Source: Bin87 sp965220095 (lineage in GTDB: Bacteria; Chloroflexota; Dehalococcoidia; Lucifugimonadales; UBA3495). From it: DNA of 64,000 nucleotides. The position numbers and the translations under genes were made by a program. The stretch is taken from contig OZ244805.1 in assembly GCA_965220095.1 (NCBI GenBank), positions 2,604,001-2,668,000 of the forward strand, in the 5' to 3' direction. How positions within the stretch are numbered: position 1 is the stretch's first letter; each line of letters begins with the position of its first letter. Below the pieces are notes generated by a model, which searched no databases, was not told the origin of the DNA, and saw only the letters and a list, made by a program, of their open reading frames with translations. Shown one piece after another: positions 36,911 to 44,980 of this stretch.

Positions 36911-37597
36911 TCAGCCGTCACGCAGTCGGCGGAGTTCTTGTTCCAGCTCCCGCACCTTGGCCTCGGCCTCGGCACGGGCTTGGCGCTCATCTTCGAGGGT
37001 GACGATGGGACGGCCTGTCGCCGGGTCGTGCCATGCCAGCATGCCGCCGTTCCACTGCAGGTTCAGGTTGAGCGCTGCGCTGTAACCCTGCAGATTGCCG
37101 TCGGGCAATTCCTCGATTGTGATGGGCACGTACTGACCGTCCACCAGACGGTCTCCGGCCAATCGAGTGCCGTGATACTCGCCCGACTGGTCGAAGCGCC
37201 AGTATTCCGCAATGCCCAGGGCAGCGTACTCGTCACGCTTTTCGCCAACGTCGGTTTCTGCGGTGGTCTCCGAGGCGATTTCTATGACGAAGTCCGGCGG
37301 CTTGCCTTGCTCGGAGATGATGTAGCCGTTGCTGGCCTCGTAGGCGGCTGGGTTCACGTCGAAGGCAATCAGAAGGTCAGGCCGGCGTCCTCTGGACCTG
37401 TCCGCATCCGGTTGAGCGATGATCCAGCGTTCGGCTTCCACCAGCGTTGTGTCGGGCCTGCCGAAGTGCAATGCCAGGTAATGTGCGCTGCCGGGTTTGT
37501 GCAGGTGGTCGTAGCTGGTCATCTCGTCGGGTTCGCGCCGAGGCGGATCCGGCAGTCGGAAGCGCCCTGGAGATTTCGGTGTCCTGGCGGTCGTCAT
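36911..37597 (-). CDS. Uma2-family putative endonuclease
   Basis: 228-aa protein of the Uma2/DUF820 family, PD-(D/E)xK-fold proteins that are expanded in Cyanobacteria and Chloroflexota. Core landmarks are RRPDLLIAFDV with the active Asp, KPPDFVIEIASETTAETDVG with the Glu, and the helix EKRDEYAALGIAEYWRFD with the Lys/Glu partners. The C-terminus is a charged coiled coil (ERQARAEAEAKVRELEQELR). The function in cells is unknown. It is transcribed away from the R-M cassette and lies just outside its left boundary. Confidence 0.85.
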   Translation of the reverse strand: MTTARTPKSPGRFRLPDPPRREPDEMTSYDHLHKPGSAHYLALHFGRPDTTLVEAERWIIAQPDADRSRGRRPDLLIAFDVNPAAYEASNGYIISEQGKPPDFVIEIASETTAETDVGEKRDEYAALGIAEYWRFDQSGEYHGTRLAGDRLVDGQYVPITIEELPDGNLQGYSAALNLNLQWNGGMLAWHDPATGRPIVTLEDERQARAEAEAKVRELEQELRRLRDG

Positions 37598-37800
37598 AGT
37601 GAGCCTCGAGGGGTTGGCGTGGATGTGCTCGCCGTACCTGCTCTATCCCGTGCAATTATATCCGCTGGTATGGCGTAGGGCCAATGACAGGGTCAGGCCC
37701 GCTACCCTGCTCGTGTTCGAGCGGCGGCTGAATGAACCTGCGGACAGGTACATTTGTTTCGGGGGTCGTCGCCTTGCGGTTACGAGCCCCCGTTTCGTTT

Positions 37801-37829
37801 GGCAATTACATACTTAACTACACAAGCGG
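37801..37829 (+). repeat. Left 29-bp end repeat of the R-M cassette
   Basis: Begins GGCAATTACATA and ends CACAAGCGG. It overlaps the last codons of the 38-codon gene. The outer flank is TTTCGTTT. Confidence 0.85.
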
Positions 37830-37930
37830 GCAGTCCATTCGTAGGCGTCCAATACCTCAAATCCGTTGCGCCTGCAGAGGTCGTCAAGTTCTTTCAGTGT
37901 TGGACACGGGATAAGTTCAGAATTTGTCAT
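37814..37930 (-). CDS. 38-aa protein at the left cassette end
   Basis: Very short gene, supported by a perfect AAGGAGGT ribosome site 4 bp before its ATG (37930). The product opens MTNSELIPCPTLKELDDLCR and continues NGFEVLDAYEWTARLCS; the first part is helix-like with an acidic surface. Its stop codon and last codons lie within the left end repeat of the cassette. No family was recognised. It might be a small regulator of the R-M genes or a transposition helper. It is divergent from the methylase gene, 117 bp away, so the intervening DNA would serve both promoters. Confidence 0.55.
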   Translation of the reverse strand: MTNSELIPCPTLKELDDLCRRNGFEVLDAYEWTARLCS

Positions 37931-37966
37931 TCGACCTCCTTGGGTCGGGTGGTGTGTAGTCGAAGG

Positions 37967-37995
37967 CCGCTTGTGTAGTTAGGTTTGTAATTGCC
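37967..37995 (-). repeat. Internal third copy of the cassette end repeat
   Basis: Same 29-bp sequence as the right end, with three differences and in the same orientation, placed between the 38-codon gene and the methylase. Its last bases supply TTGCCA, which with TATTAT at 38012-38017 could form a promoter with a 15-bp spacer. The adjoining DNA is not TTTCGTTT, so this copy is not a present boundary. Confidence 0.8.
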
Positions 37996-38047
37996 ATTTT
38001 TTGAGGGATGATATTATCGTTGGCACTACACAGGCAGGGAAGGAACT

Positions 38048-40093
38048 ATGACGCCAACGCCGCACCGGACTTATCTCGATCGCGCCCTGGACGACGGCCA
38101 CGCCGTGATTGCCGGCGAGGGGCGCTCGGAACGCATCGGGTATATTGCCGCTAACCATTCGGAACGGTGGAGCGACCCGGAGGAGAAAGTGCGGGCGGAG
38201 TTGTGGGCGGAACTCATCTACAAGTACGAGTATCCGCCGGAGCGGATACGATTTGAGGTTACGCTGCCCGACCGCACTCCGACTCGCTATGCGGATTTGG
38301 TGATTTACCGCGATGACGAACTGAAAGCCCCCTATTTTGTATTTGAGTGCAAAAAGGGCGACGTATCCGACGCTGAATTTGACCAGTCCATTGAGCAGGC
38401 CGTGGGCAATCACAACCTGCTGGGCGCAAAATACTGCGGCGCCGTGGCCGGGCTTACGCGCCGGCTGCTGCGCTTTGACGGGTTTCCGACCGGCGAGCGG
38501 GAACGGAATCGCGTTACCGACATTCCGGTGCGCTACGGCAATCCCCCAGAATGGCGTTTCTACAAGAACGTGGCCGGGCAGGATTTGGCCGCCATTCCTC
38601 GGGAAGACCTGCGCGCCGCCATCCGCAAGTGCCATCAAACGCTTTGGGAAGGCGGACGCCGCAGTCAGATAGCCGCCTTTGGCGAGTTTTGCAAACTGGT
38701 GTTCATCAAGCATCTGGATGAGAAAGACCTGGAACGGCCCAACGGCCAACCCTACGCTTTCCAGCGGCGGCACGGCGAAACGCCGGACGGACTGGCCAAG
38801 CGCATCAATCAACTTTATGACGATGAGAAGCGGCTTGAGCCGGACGTGTTTACCGACCGCATCAACGTGGAGCCGGCGATACTGGCGCAGTGCGTGGAGC
38901 ACCTGAATGGGATTTCGCTGGACCGCACCGAACTGGATACCAAAGGAGTGGCCTTTGAAGAGTTTATGGGGAGCTTTTTCAAGGGCGATTTCGGGCAGTA
39001 TTTCACGCCGCGGGAACTGATTACGTTCTGCGTGGCCGTGCTGGACCCAGGACGCACTGACCTGGTGCTGGACCCGGCCTGCGGCTCCGGCGGGTTCCTG
39101 CTGTACGCGCTGGACCACGTGCGACGAGAGGCAAACCGCCGTTTCCCGAATCACGAGAGCGATGTGGGCGAAAGTCGCCAGCATCAACGATACTGGCACG
39201 ACTTTGCCCAAAATAACCTTTTTGGTCTGGAGGTGAATGACGAACTGGCGCGCGTGGCCAAGATGAACATGATTATTCACGATGACGGGCATACCAACGT
39301 GGTGGGGCACGACGCGCTGGATTTCCCGAAGAACATTGCTGCCGAGAACGGCGGCCTAGCCGCTGGCCGGTTTGACCTGGTTCTGACCAATCCGCCGTTC
39401 GGCGCTGTCATCAAGCGCACTGTAAAGGGTGACGGTTATCTGGAACAGTTTGAGTTGATGCGCTATCTCGCTAAGAATTATCCGTTGCGTACCGATATGA
39501 CCGGTGCGGGAGACGAAACCGACACCAGGTTGACGCCAAGGCCAGTGCGGCCACGGGCTAGCATCAAAACCGAAATTGCATTCATTGAGCGGATTCACTC
39601 GTTCCTCAAACCGGGCACGGGCCGGGCCGCCGTGGTGCTGCCCGACGGCATTTTGACCAACTCATCGTTGCGGGGCGTGCGGCACTGGATGCTGGAACAT
39701 TTTCAGCTGCTGGCCGTGGTGAGCCTGCCGCAGTTCGCGTTTCAGCATTACGATGCCGGGGTGAAGGCCAGCATTGTGTTTCTGCGCCGGCTGGCCGATG
39801 GGGAAACAGTCTCCGACGACACGGCCATCTTTATGGCGTTGGCCGACAACATCGGGTACGACGCCACCGGGCGCAAGACTTTCGAGGTAACGGTGGAGCA
39901 GGAAATCGCCGGCGTCAGCAAGGTAGAGCGGCACCGCTGCGACCTGTTCGACTACCGGGTTACCTATGAATGGAGACGGGCCGGCGCCGGGGAAGGCGAC
40001 TGGAGCGAGCGGCACCGGGAGATCATTCCGGATACGGGGCTGGTGGCGCGGTGGCAGGATTTTAAGAAGGATCCGACACCTTTTTTCGTGTAG
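38048..40093 (+). CDS. N6-adenine DNA methyltransferase fused to an HsdR-type nuclease domain
   Basis: 681-aa restriction-modification protein. Residues about 40-130 form a PD-(D/E)xK nuclease domain of the HsdR N-terminal type: EEKVRAELW, YADLVIYRDD (Asp83) and FVFECKK (Glu100, Lys102). Then come the HsdM helical N-terminal domain (QIAAFGEFCKLVFIKHLDE, FEEFMGSFFKGDFGQYFTP) and the catalytic domain with SAM-binding DPACGSGGFL (342-351) and catalytic NPPF (448-451). It should methylate adenine and may cleave DNA when paired with the downstream specificity subunit; no HsdR helicase is present. This two-gene layout resembles type IIB BcgI systems. Start ATG with AAGGA 8 bp upstream. Confidence 0.88.
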   Translation: MTPTPHRTYLDRALDDGHAVIAGEGRSERIGYIAANHSERWSDPEEKVRAELWAELIYKYEYPPERIRFEVTLPDRTPTRYADLVIYRDDELKAPYFVFECKKGDVSDAEFDQSIEQAVGNHNLLGAKYCGAVAGLTRRLLRFDGFPTGERERNRVTDIPVRYGNPPEWRFYKNVAGQDLAAIPREDLRAAIRKCHQTLWEGGRRSQIAAFGEFCKLVFIKHLDEKDLERPNGQPYAFQRRHGETPDGLAKRINQLYDDEKRLEPDVFTDRINVEPAILAQCVEHLNGISLDRTELDTKGVAFEEFMGSFFKGDFGQYFTPRELITFCVAVLDPGRTDLVLDPACGSGGFLLYALDHVRREANRRFPNHESDVGESRQHQRYWHDFAQNNLFGLEVNDELARVAKMNMIIHDDGHTNVVGHDALDFPKNIAAENGGLAAGRFDLVLTNPPFGAVIKRTVKGDGYLEQFELMRYLAKNYPLRTDMTGAGDETDTRLTPRPVRPRASIKTEIAFIERIHSFLKPGTGRAAVVLPDGILTNSSLRGVRHWMLEHFQLLAVVSLPQFAFQHYDAGVKASIVFLRRLADGETVSDDTAIFMALADNIGYDATGRKTFEVTVEQEIAGVSKVERHRCDLFDYRVTYEWRRAGAGEGDWSERHREIIPDTGLVARWQDFKKDPTPFFV

Positions 40094-40128
40094 GCCCTGC
40101 TGAACTGACAAAGCCGGAGTGCTTTGCG

Positions 40129-41547
40129 GTGAGGCGGGGCGAGGCATCCACCAGGATTGACGGAAGGTATTTTGCCCTGCGCGAAGTTATTATGTCGCCA
40201 TATCCGTTGGTAGAGTTTGGAACGTTGGTTACGATGGAACCGGACTACGGTTTGAGTTCAAGGGCCGTAACACGTACATCCGAGACTGAACCCCGGTATA
40301 TCCGTATCACCGACTTCGGAGAAGATGGCATTGCTCCCGGCCACGAATTTGTAACCGCAGAATCGTGGGAAGCAGGTTACAAACTTGGCCATGATGACAT
40401 TCTTTTTGCGCGCAGTGGTAGCGTGGGCAAAACCTATCTGCATGAAGATACTAGCGAACCTGCGGTTTTCGCTGGATATTGCATCCGTTTCAAATTCGAT
40501 GCCTCAAAGGTGATGCCGAGATTTGTCTATTGGTGGACAAAGACCGCCGCATACTCCCGATGGGTTGAGGCCATTCAGCGTCCATCAGTGCAGTCAAATA
40601 TCAACAAGGAGGAATTTAAGGGTTGCCTGATTCCATTACCCCCTATCTTGGAGCAAGAACGACTCGTAACACGTATGGAATCAGCGCGGGCGGAGCGTAA
40701 GGCAAAGCTGGCGGAGGCTGATGCGCTGCTGGCGGGGATTGACGGGTTTCTGCTGGATGCGCTGGGTATGGCGGCGCCGGTTGACGATGGGCGGCGGGTG
40801 TTTGCGGTTAGACGGGGAGACGTGGGTGAACTTTCGATAAACCCGCCCGCTTATGTACCAGAGCTTCGGCATTACCTTAACGGGCTGCGTAGTAACCCTG
40901 CAGTTACTAAAACCCTGTCGGCTTATGTGGAAGTCAACCCACGATTAGATACCTCAAAACTTGATGCCGATAGCGTTGTCGGCTTCATACCGATGCAAGC
41001 GGTTGCCGACGGCGCTACCGGGGAATACACGGTTACGCCCCGTCTTCTCGGCGAAGTGAGTAAAGGCTATACGCCATTTATCAACGGTGACATTCTATGG
41101 GCGAAAATTACGCCGTGTATGCAAAACGGTAAATCGTGCCTGGTGGATGGACTACCCAATGACATAGGTTTTGGTTCAACGGAGTTTCACGTGCTCCGGG
41201 TTCGCGCCGCCGGCATTTCCGGGGAGTTCGTCAGAGAATTCGTGAGTCAGGCGACGCTGCGACGGGTCTCAACCTACGCTTTCACAGGTTCAGCCGGTCA
41301 GCAGCGAGTGCCGGCGGCTTTTCTCGAGAATTTACCGTTCCCGGAACTGCCGGTAGAACGGCAGAACGAAATCGTCGCTACAATAGAAGCAAGACGCTTG
41401 GAAGCTCGTCGGCTGCGTGGGGAGGCGGAAGCGGGGTGGGAGGGGGCGAAAGGGTGGTTTGAGAAGGAGTTGTTGGGGGCTGACTATGCCACGCAAGAAG
41501 AAAGCAAGGGGGCGCCCACCGGTCAAACCCATGCCGGAACGGATTGA
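40129..41547 (+). CDS. hsdS: Restriction-modification specificity subunit (HsdS-like)
   Basis: 472-aa DNA-recognition protein with two target-recognition domains. TRD1 covers about 22-190 (ITDFGEDGIAPG, DDILFARSGSVGKTYL, SNINKEEFKGCLIPLPP). TRD2 covers about 230-420 (VEVNPRLDTSKL, GDILWAKITPCMQNGK, GSAGQQRVPAAFLENLPFPE). Each is followed by a long helix (LEQERLVTRMESARAERKAK; VERQNEIVATIEARRLEARR) that spaces the two half-sites. It follows the methylase by 35 bp and should direct it to a bipartite site. The GTG at 40129 preserves homology to the second repeat (FAVRRG occurs before both domains); an ATG at 40192 is the alternative. Its 3' end overlaps the next gene. Confidence 0.87.
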   Translation: MRRGEASTRIDGRYFALREVIMSPYPLVEFGTLVTMEPDYGLSSRAVTRTSETEPRYIRITDFGEDGIAPGHEFVTAESWEAGYKLGHDDILFARSGSVGKTYLHEDTSEPAVFAGYCIRFKFDASKVMPRFVYWWTKTAAYSRWVEAIQRPSVQSNINKEEFKGCLIPLPPILEQERLVTRMESARAERKAKLAEADALLAGIDGFLLDALGMAAPVDDGRRVFAVRRGDVGELSINPPAYVPELRHYLNGLRSNPAVTKTLSAYVEVNPRLDTSKLDADSVVGFIPMQAVADGATGEYTVTPRLLGEVSKGYTPFINGDILWAKITPCMQNGKSCLVDGLPNDIGFGSTEFHVLRVRAAGISGEFVREFVSQATLRRVSTYAFTGSAGQQRVPAAFLENLPFPELPVERQNEIVATIEARRLEARRLRGEAEAGWEGAKGWFEKELLGADYATQEESKGAPTGQTHAGTD

Positions 41548-41650
41548 CGCTACGCGGGAGCAGATTGCCGAAGCGTTCCTGCGGTTGCCGGCGGACTACG
41601 AATGGCGGTATCTAAAGGATGCGGTTGATGGTGAAAAAGACGGCGAATGA
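41486..41650 (+). CDS. Small basic protein at the right cassette end
   Basis: 54-aa protein MPRKKKARGRPPVKPMPERI followed by DATREQIAEAFLRLPADYEW and RYLKDAVDGEKDGE. It has a basic AT-hook-like GRPP stretch and a short helical region. It overlaps the hsdS 3' end by 62 bp in another frame and stops 8 bp before the right end repeat. Similar short proteins with the order GRPP, then IDAT..IA, then WRYL occur beside mobile genes (recollection, not tested). The position suggests it belongs to the cassette. Confidence 0.6.
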   Translation: MPRKKKARGRPPVKPMPERIDATREQIAEAFLRLPADYEWRYLKDAVDGEKDGE

Positions 41651-41657
41651 CCACTGG

Positions 41658-41686
41658 CCGCTTGTGTAGTTAGTTATGTAATTGCC
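41658..41686 (-). repeat. Right 29-bp end repeat of the R-M cassette
   Basis: Reads CCGCTTGTGTAGTTAGTTAT then GTAATTGCC, inverse to the left end with two differences. Followed immediately by TTTCGTTT, the same 8 bases that precede the left end. Confidence 0.85.
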
Positions 41687-41809
41687 TTTCGTTTGATGGC
41701 GTGGTCTATCGTGGTCCGCCTTGATGCCCGCTTCGGTCAGGAACCAGATGCCGAGGGCCTGCTGGGCGTTGTGGCCGCGACTACTTGGGGTTCACCTGGC
41801 AGAAGTGAA

Positions 41810-42020
41810 GCAGGTCCAACACGGCATAGCTATTGTCGCCCACCAGCACCAGGGGCCGGTTAGGCAGTCAGCGTGGTTCGGCAGGCCCACCATGAGCGGG
41901 GTTGCAAAATCATCTGGCGGGCCCAGTCGGTGAGCTTCTTATGCCGACGTCCCCGTCGGTGGTAGTAGCGTTGCGCAGGGGCCAGCATAGTGAGGAAGGG
42001 CAACGCCCAAGTAACATGAC
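41810..42020 (-). pseudogene. DDE_5 transposase fragment
   Basis: The reverse strand reads RRHKKLTDWARQMILQPRSW and then, in the shifted frame, LVLVGDNSYAVLDLLHFCQ, matching the element at 25.8-27.3 kb. The same 20-bp stretch after PRSW that breaks the frame there is present here with few changes. Only about 70 codons remain. Confidence 0.7.
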
Positions 42021-42219
42021 CCAACCACTGCGGCGTATTAACCAGCGTATTCCCCGTCCAGCTCGCTCCGCTACGCCGCCCTTTTCATGGCCCGTAGCCC
42101 GTCACTGTCGTTGCAGACGACGGTCACCGAGGCAGGCATCTGCAGTGCATTGAGCGAGCTGGTGGCCACCCTGAGCATGGCGACCCGTTCCCTACCTTGT
42201 TCCTTCGACTAGACCTAAA

Positions 42220-42362
42220 CTAAAGCCAAGGTGGAATCTACATTTGCGGGGCGATGAAGATTGGCTCAGGCGCCACAGGTGAAGCTCTCCCACCTGTACT
42301 TGGAGGACGGTCCAGCGCCGCCGATTGACTTCCTCCATATGCGGGTTTCACCTTGGCTTTAG
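42220..42362. mobile_element. 143-bp MITE-like palindrome
   Basis: Perfect 14-bp inverted ends CTAAAGCCAAGGTG (42220-42233) and CACCTTGGCTTTAG (42349-42362). No coding capacity. Its right end directly touches the left end of the first IS630. Confidence 0.65.
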
Positions 42363-43606
42363 TATTGAGTCAATCCTGTATTGGCAGGTGAAGCGCGGGG
42401 CGGGTCAGGGTTGTTACGCTGACTGGCAAACAGTGGTGCGGGAGGTGCGACATCCATGGTTCAGGAGAAATACGCAGTACGGTTGTCGTCGGAAGATCAG
42501 GAGCAGTTGCGGGGATTGATCCACAGTGGCCAGCGCTCCGCTCGGGTCATCAATCGGGTGCGCATCCTGCTCAAGACTGATGCGGGCTGGAGTGCTTCCC
42601 AAGTGGCGGCGGCCCTGGACACGTCGCCGCGCACGGTGTTCCGCACCAAACGGCGGTACGCCGAGGAAGGATTGGACGGTGTGCTGCACGACCATCCCCA
42701 AGCCAACCGGTATCGCAAGCTGGATGATCGGGGTGAAGCCCACCCCGTATCCAGTACGGGGCAGGCTCTGATTGCCCTGGCGTGCAGCGACGCCCCCGAG
42801 GGCCATGAGCACTGGACCCTGCGTTTGTTGGCTGGCAAGGTGGTGGAATTGGGCTTGGCGCCATCGCTGTCCTACGAGACGGTAAGGCTCAGGCTCAAAA
42901 AAACACCCTCAAGCCCTGGCGGAAGCAGCAATGGTGCATCCCGAAAGTAGGCGGCGAATTCGTGGCGGCGATGGAGGACGTGCTGGACCTGTATGCCGAA
43001 CGCTACGACCCCAATCGGCCGGTGGTGTGCTTTGACGAGACCTCCACCCAACTGCTGGCCGAGGTCAGGGAGCCGTTGCCTCCTCAACCGGGACGACCGC
43101 GGCGGCAGGACTACGAGTATCGACGCGGCGGCACCCGCAACATCTTCCTGACCTGTGAACCCCTGGCGGGCTGGCGCCACCTGGCCATCACCGAGCGGCG
43201 CACCATGCCGGACTTCGCCCACCAGATGCGGTGGCTGGTTGACGTGGCCTACCCTGATGCTCCGGTGGTTCGAGTGGTGCTGGACAATCTGAACACCCAC
43301 CGCATGGCCTCCCTTTACGAGACCTTCCCGGCTGCTGAGGCCCGGCGCATCGTGAAGCGCCTCGAGTTTCACCACACACCCAAACACGCCAGTTGGTTGA
43401 ACATGGCGGAGATCGAATTCAGCGCGTTGAGCCGCGCTTGTCTCAAGGGGAGAAACCCCGACGCCGACGCCCTGCAACGCCAAATCACGGCCTACGAGAC
43501 CGAGCGCAACGCAGCGGGCGTCACCATCAACTGGCGGTTCAGCACTCAAGATGCCCGATCCAAATTGCATCGCCTCTATCCCTGCCTTTCCAGACTTGAT
43601 TGAGTA
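42363..43606 (+). mobile_element. IS630-family insertion sequence, copy 1
   Basis: Bounded by TA at 42363 and near 43606, with imperfect inverted ends that share 17 of 26 positions including a terminal GGCAGG block. The two-frame transposase between them appears functional. The ends are approximate. Confidence 0.7.
42456..43603 (+). CDS. IS630-family transposase with -1 frameshift at A7
   Basis: Frame 1 (42456 to about 42905) encodes the N-terminal HTH pair (SARVINRVRILLKTDAGWSA, ASQVAAALDTSPRTVFRTKR). At AAAAAAA (about 42897-42903) a -1 shift changes the tail to KKNTLKPWRKQQWCIPKVGG and continues FVAAMEDVLDLYAERYDPNR and VVCFDETSTQLLAEVRE (first Asp), VRVVLDNLNTHRMASLY (second Asp) and HTPKHASWLNMAEIEFSALS (Glu) to 43603. 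The second IS630 copy has A7 at the same position, so the shift is probably programmed. The product is a Tc1/mariner-like transposase inserting at TA. Confidence 0.85.
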
Positions 43607-43611
43607 CTAGT

Positions 43612-44672
43612 ACCGTTTCAATCTGATTTTGTAGGGTAGATATGTTGGAGCTTACTACGAGCATCTTGGGTGGAAAACCGCCAGTCTATGACTGATTTTG
43701 CTTCGTTGCGCTCGCTTTCGAGCGCCGCAACCTCCCGCCGCAGCTCCGGCTCATCGCTGATACGGCGGTCCAGACACGCTCTGCTGAAGACGCTCAACTC
43801 GATCTCAGCCATATTCAGCCAGCTGCCATGAGTAGGGGGTGTAATGAAACTCCAGCCGTTTAGCGATGCGCCGGGCTTCGGATGGCTCAAATGCTTCGTA
43901 GAGCGAGCCGGGCTGGTGGGTGTTGAGGTTGTCCATCACCAGCTTGACAACCTCGGCATCAGGGTATGCCTCGTCCACCAGCCACCGCATCTGGTGCGCG
44001 AAGTCCACGGCAGTGCGGCGCCCGGTCACGGCGACAGGTCTCCATCCGCCCTTCGGCTCGCAGATCATGAACAGGTTTCGGGTCCCGTTGCGCCGGTACT
44101 CAGTGTCATAGCGTTCCACCCGTCCGGGAACGGCCTTGATGGGCGGACGCACCTCCCCGGTCAATTGCCTGGAGGTCTCGTCGAAACACACTACCGGACG
44201 CTCCGGGTTGTACTCCTGGTGGTACAAGTCCAGCACATCCTCCATCCGCGCCACGAACTCCCCGCTCACCTTGGGGATACACCACTCTTGCTTCTTCCAG
44301 GGCTTGAGTTCATTTTTTTGAGTATCTGGCGCACCGTCTCCAGGGAGATGCTCTCGGCAAACTCCAACTCCACCACCTTGCCGGCCAGCAACTGGAGCGT
44401 CCAGTGCGCGTGTCCTGCGGGCGCTGCGCTGCACGCGAAGGCAATCAGGTGCGCTTCCTGCTTGCCGTCCAGCTTGCGCTCCCGGCCCGGCCGTGGTCGG
44501 TCATTGATGGCGGCCTCAAGTCCTTCCTCCACGTACCGCTTCCGCGCTCTGGCAACGGTAGCGGCGTTGATCAAAAGCACATCGGCTATCTCACGGTCCC
44601 CAAGCCCTTTTGTTTCCCGTTTGCGCCACGATTTAGGCCACTTCGTCAATGCGGTAGTATCGGTGAATCAGA
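43612..44672 (-). mobile_element. IS630-family insertion sequence, copy 2 (approximate ends)
   Basis: It lies back-to-back with copy 1, in opposite orientation. The ends were not clearly resolved. The gene content (two frames joined at an A7 run) is as in copy 1, but one extra frame break exists near 43825. Confidence 0.6.
43618..44649 (-). pseudogene. IS630-family transposase, copy 2, extra frameshift
   Basis: Frame 1 starts MTKWPKSWRKRETKGLGDRE followed by the HTH (IADVLLINAATVARARKRYV). At A7 (complement of about 44313-44319) a -1 shift leads to KKNELKPWKKQEWCIPKVSG, then FVARMEDVLDLYHQEYNPER, VVCFDETSRQL (first Asp), VMDNLNTHQPGSLYEAF (second Asp) and RLEFHYTP. There the frame changes once more in a C-rich run (near 43825) to THGSWLNMAEIELSVFS (Glu) and SRACLDRRISDEPEL, ending at 43618. 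The second break is not shared with copy 1, so it is a lesion or a sequence error. Confidence 0.8.
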
Positions 44673-44754
44673 AATCCCCCATCTCAACAATAGCGTAGGA
44701 GTTCCACTTGGCCGACGTGCAAACTACTCGCATGGTTTTTATGGTTTTTATGGC

Positions 44755-44980
44755 TTAAAACTCAGTCGGGTCGATGTTCAAATTCTTCAGCATGGCAACC
44801 AGAGTTCATCGAGGAATCTCTCCGTGCTGGACGGTAGTACGGAATGCACCGACGAAGATTGTACCGTGGCTACCTTTTCCACGGCGGGGATCGTATTCCA
44901 CGGCGGGGATCGTACTCGAAATCCAGTCCGTTCATTCGCGCGTACCGTCTAGCTTTCCTGACGAACTCCCGGCCGGTCAT
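44755..44980 (-). pseudogene. hicA: hicA-type toxin gene broken by a 19-bp duplication
   Basis: HicA is a small double-stranded-RNA-binding-fold mRNA interferase. The start MTGREFVRKARRYARMNGLD then FEYDPRRG matches HicA. The 19-bp unit TACGATCCCCGCCGTGGAA is present twice in tandem (44873-44912 region) and shifts the frame. Without one copy it reads RGKGSHGTIFVGAFRTTVQH with the family GSHG motif, then GEIPR and a TGA where Gly is expected, then TLVAMLKNLNIDPTEF to the stop at 44755. A 21-codon downstream frame (ATG at 44733, MRVVCTSAKWNSYAIVEMGD) is cut off by the IS630 and may be the start of a lost neighbour. Confidence 0.72.

Larger units (their letters stand above)
37801..41686 (+). mobile_element. 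Transposase-less R-M cassette bounded by inverted repeats and an 8-bp duplication
   Basis: The left end starts GGCAATTACATACTTAAC (29-bp unit, 37801-37829). The right end (41658-41686) is its inverse with only two differences. TTTCGTTT is present directly outside both ends (37793-37800 and 41687-41694), a perfect 8-bp target duplication. Between them lie a 38-codon gene, a nuclease-methylase fusion, a specificity subunit and a 54-codon gene; the outer genes stop inside or within 8 bp of the end repeats. No transposase is encoded. It is therefore a non-autonomous cassette, presumably moved in trans. An 8-bp duplication and GG-starting ends are reminiscent of IS1595-type mobility (inference). 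Confidence 0.82.

Noticed and set aside
37979..39310. 443-codon minus-strand frame over the methylase
   Set aside because: Shadow of the methylase gene; no motifs or ribosome site.
44795..44830. In-frame TGA in the hicA remnant as possible selenocysteine
   Set aside because: It replaces Gly in a gene already broken by a duplication.
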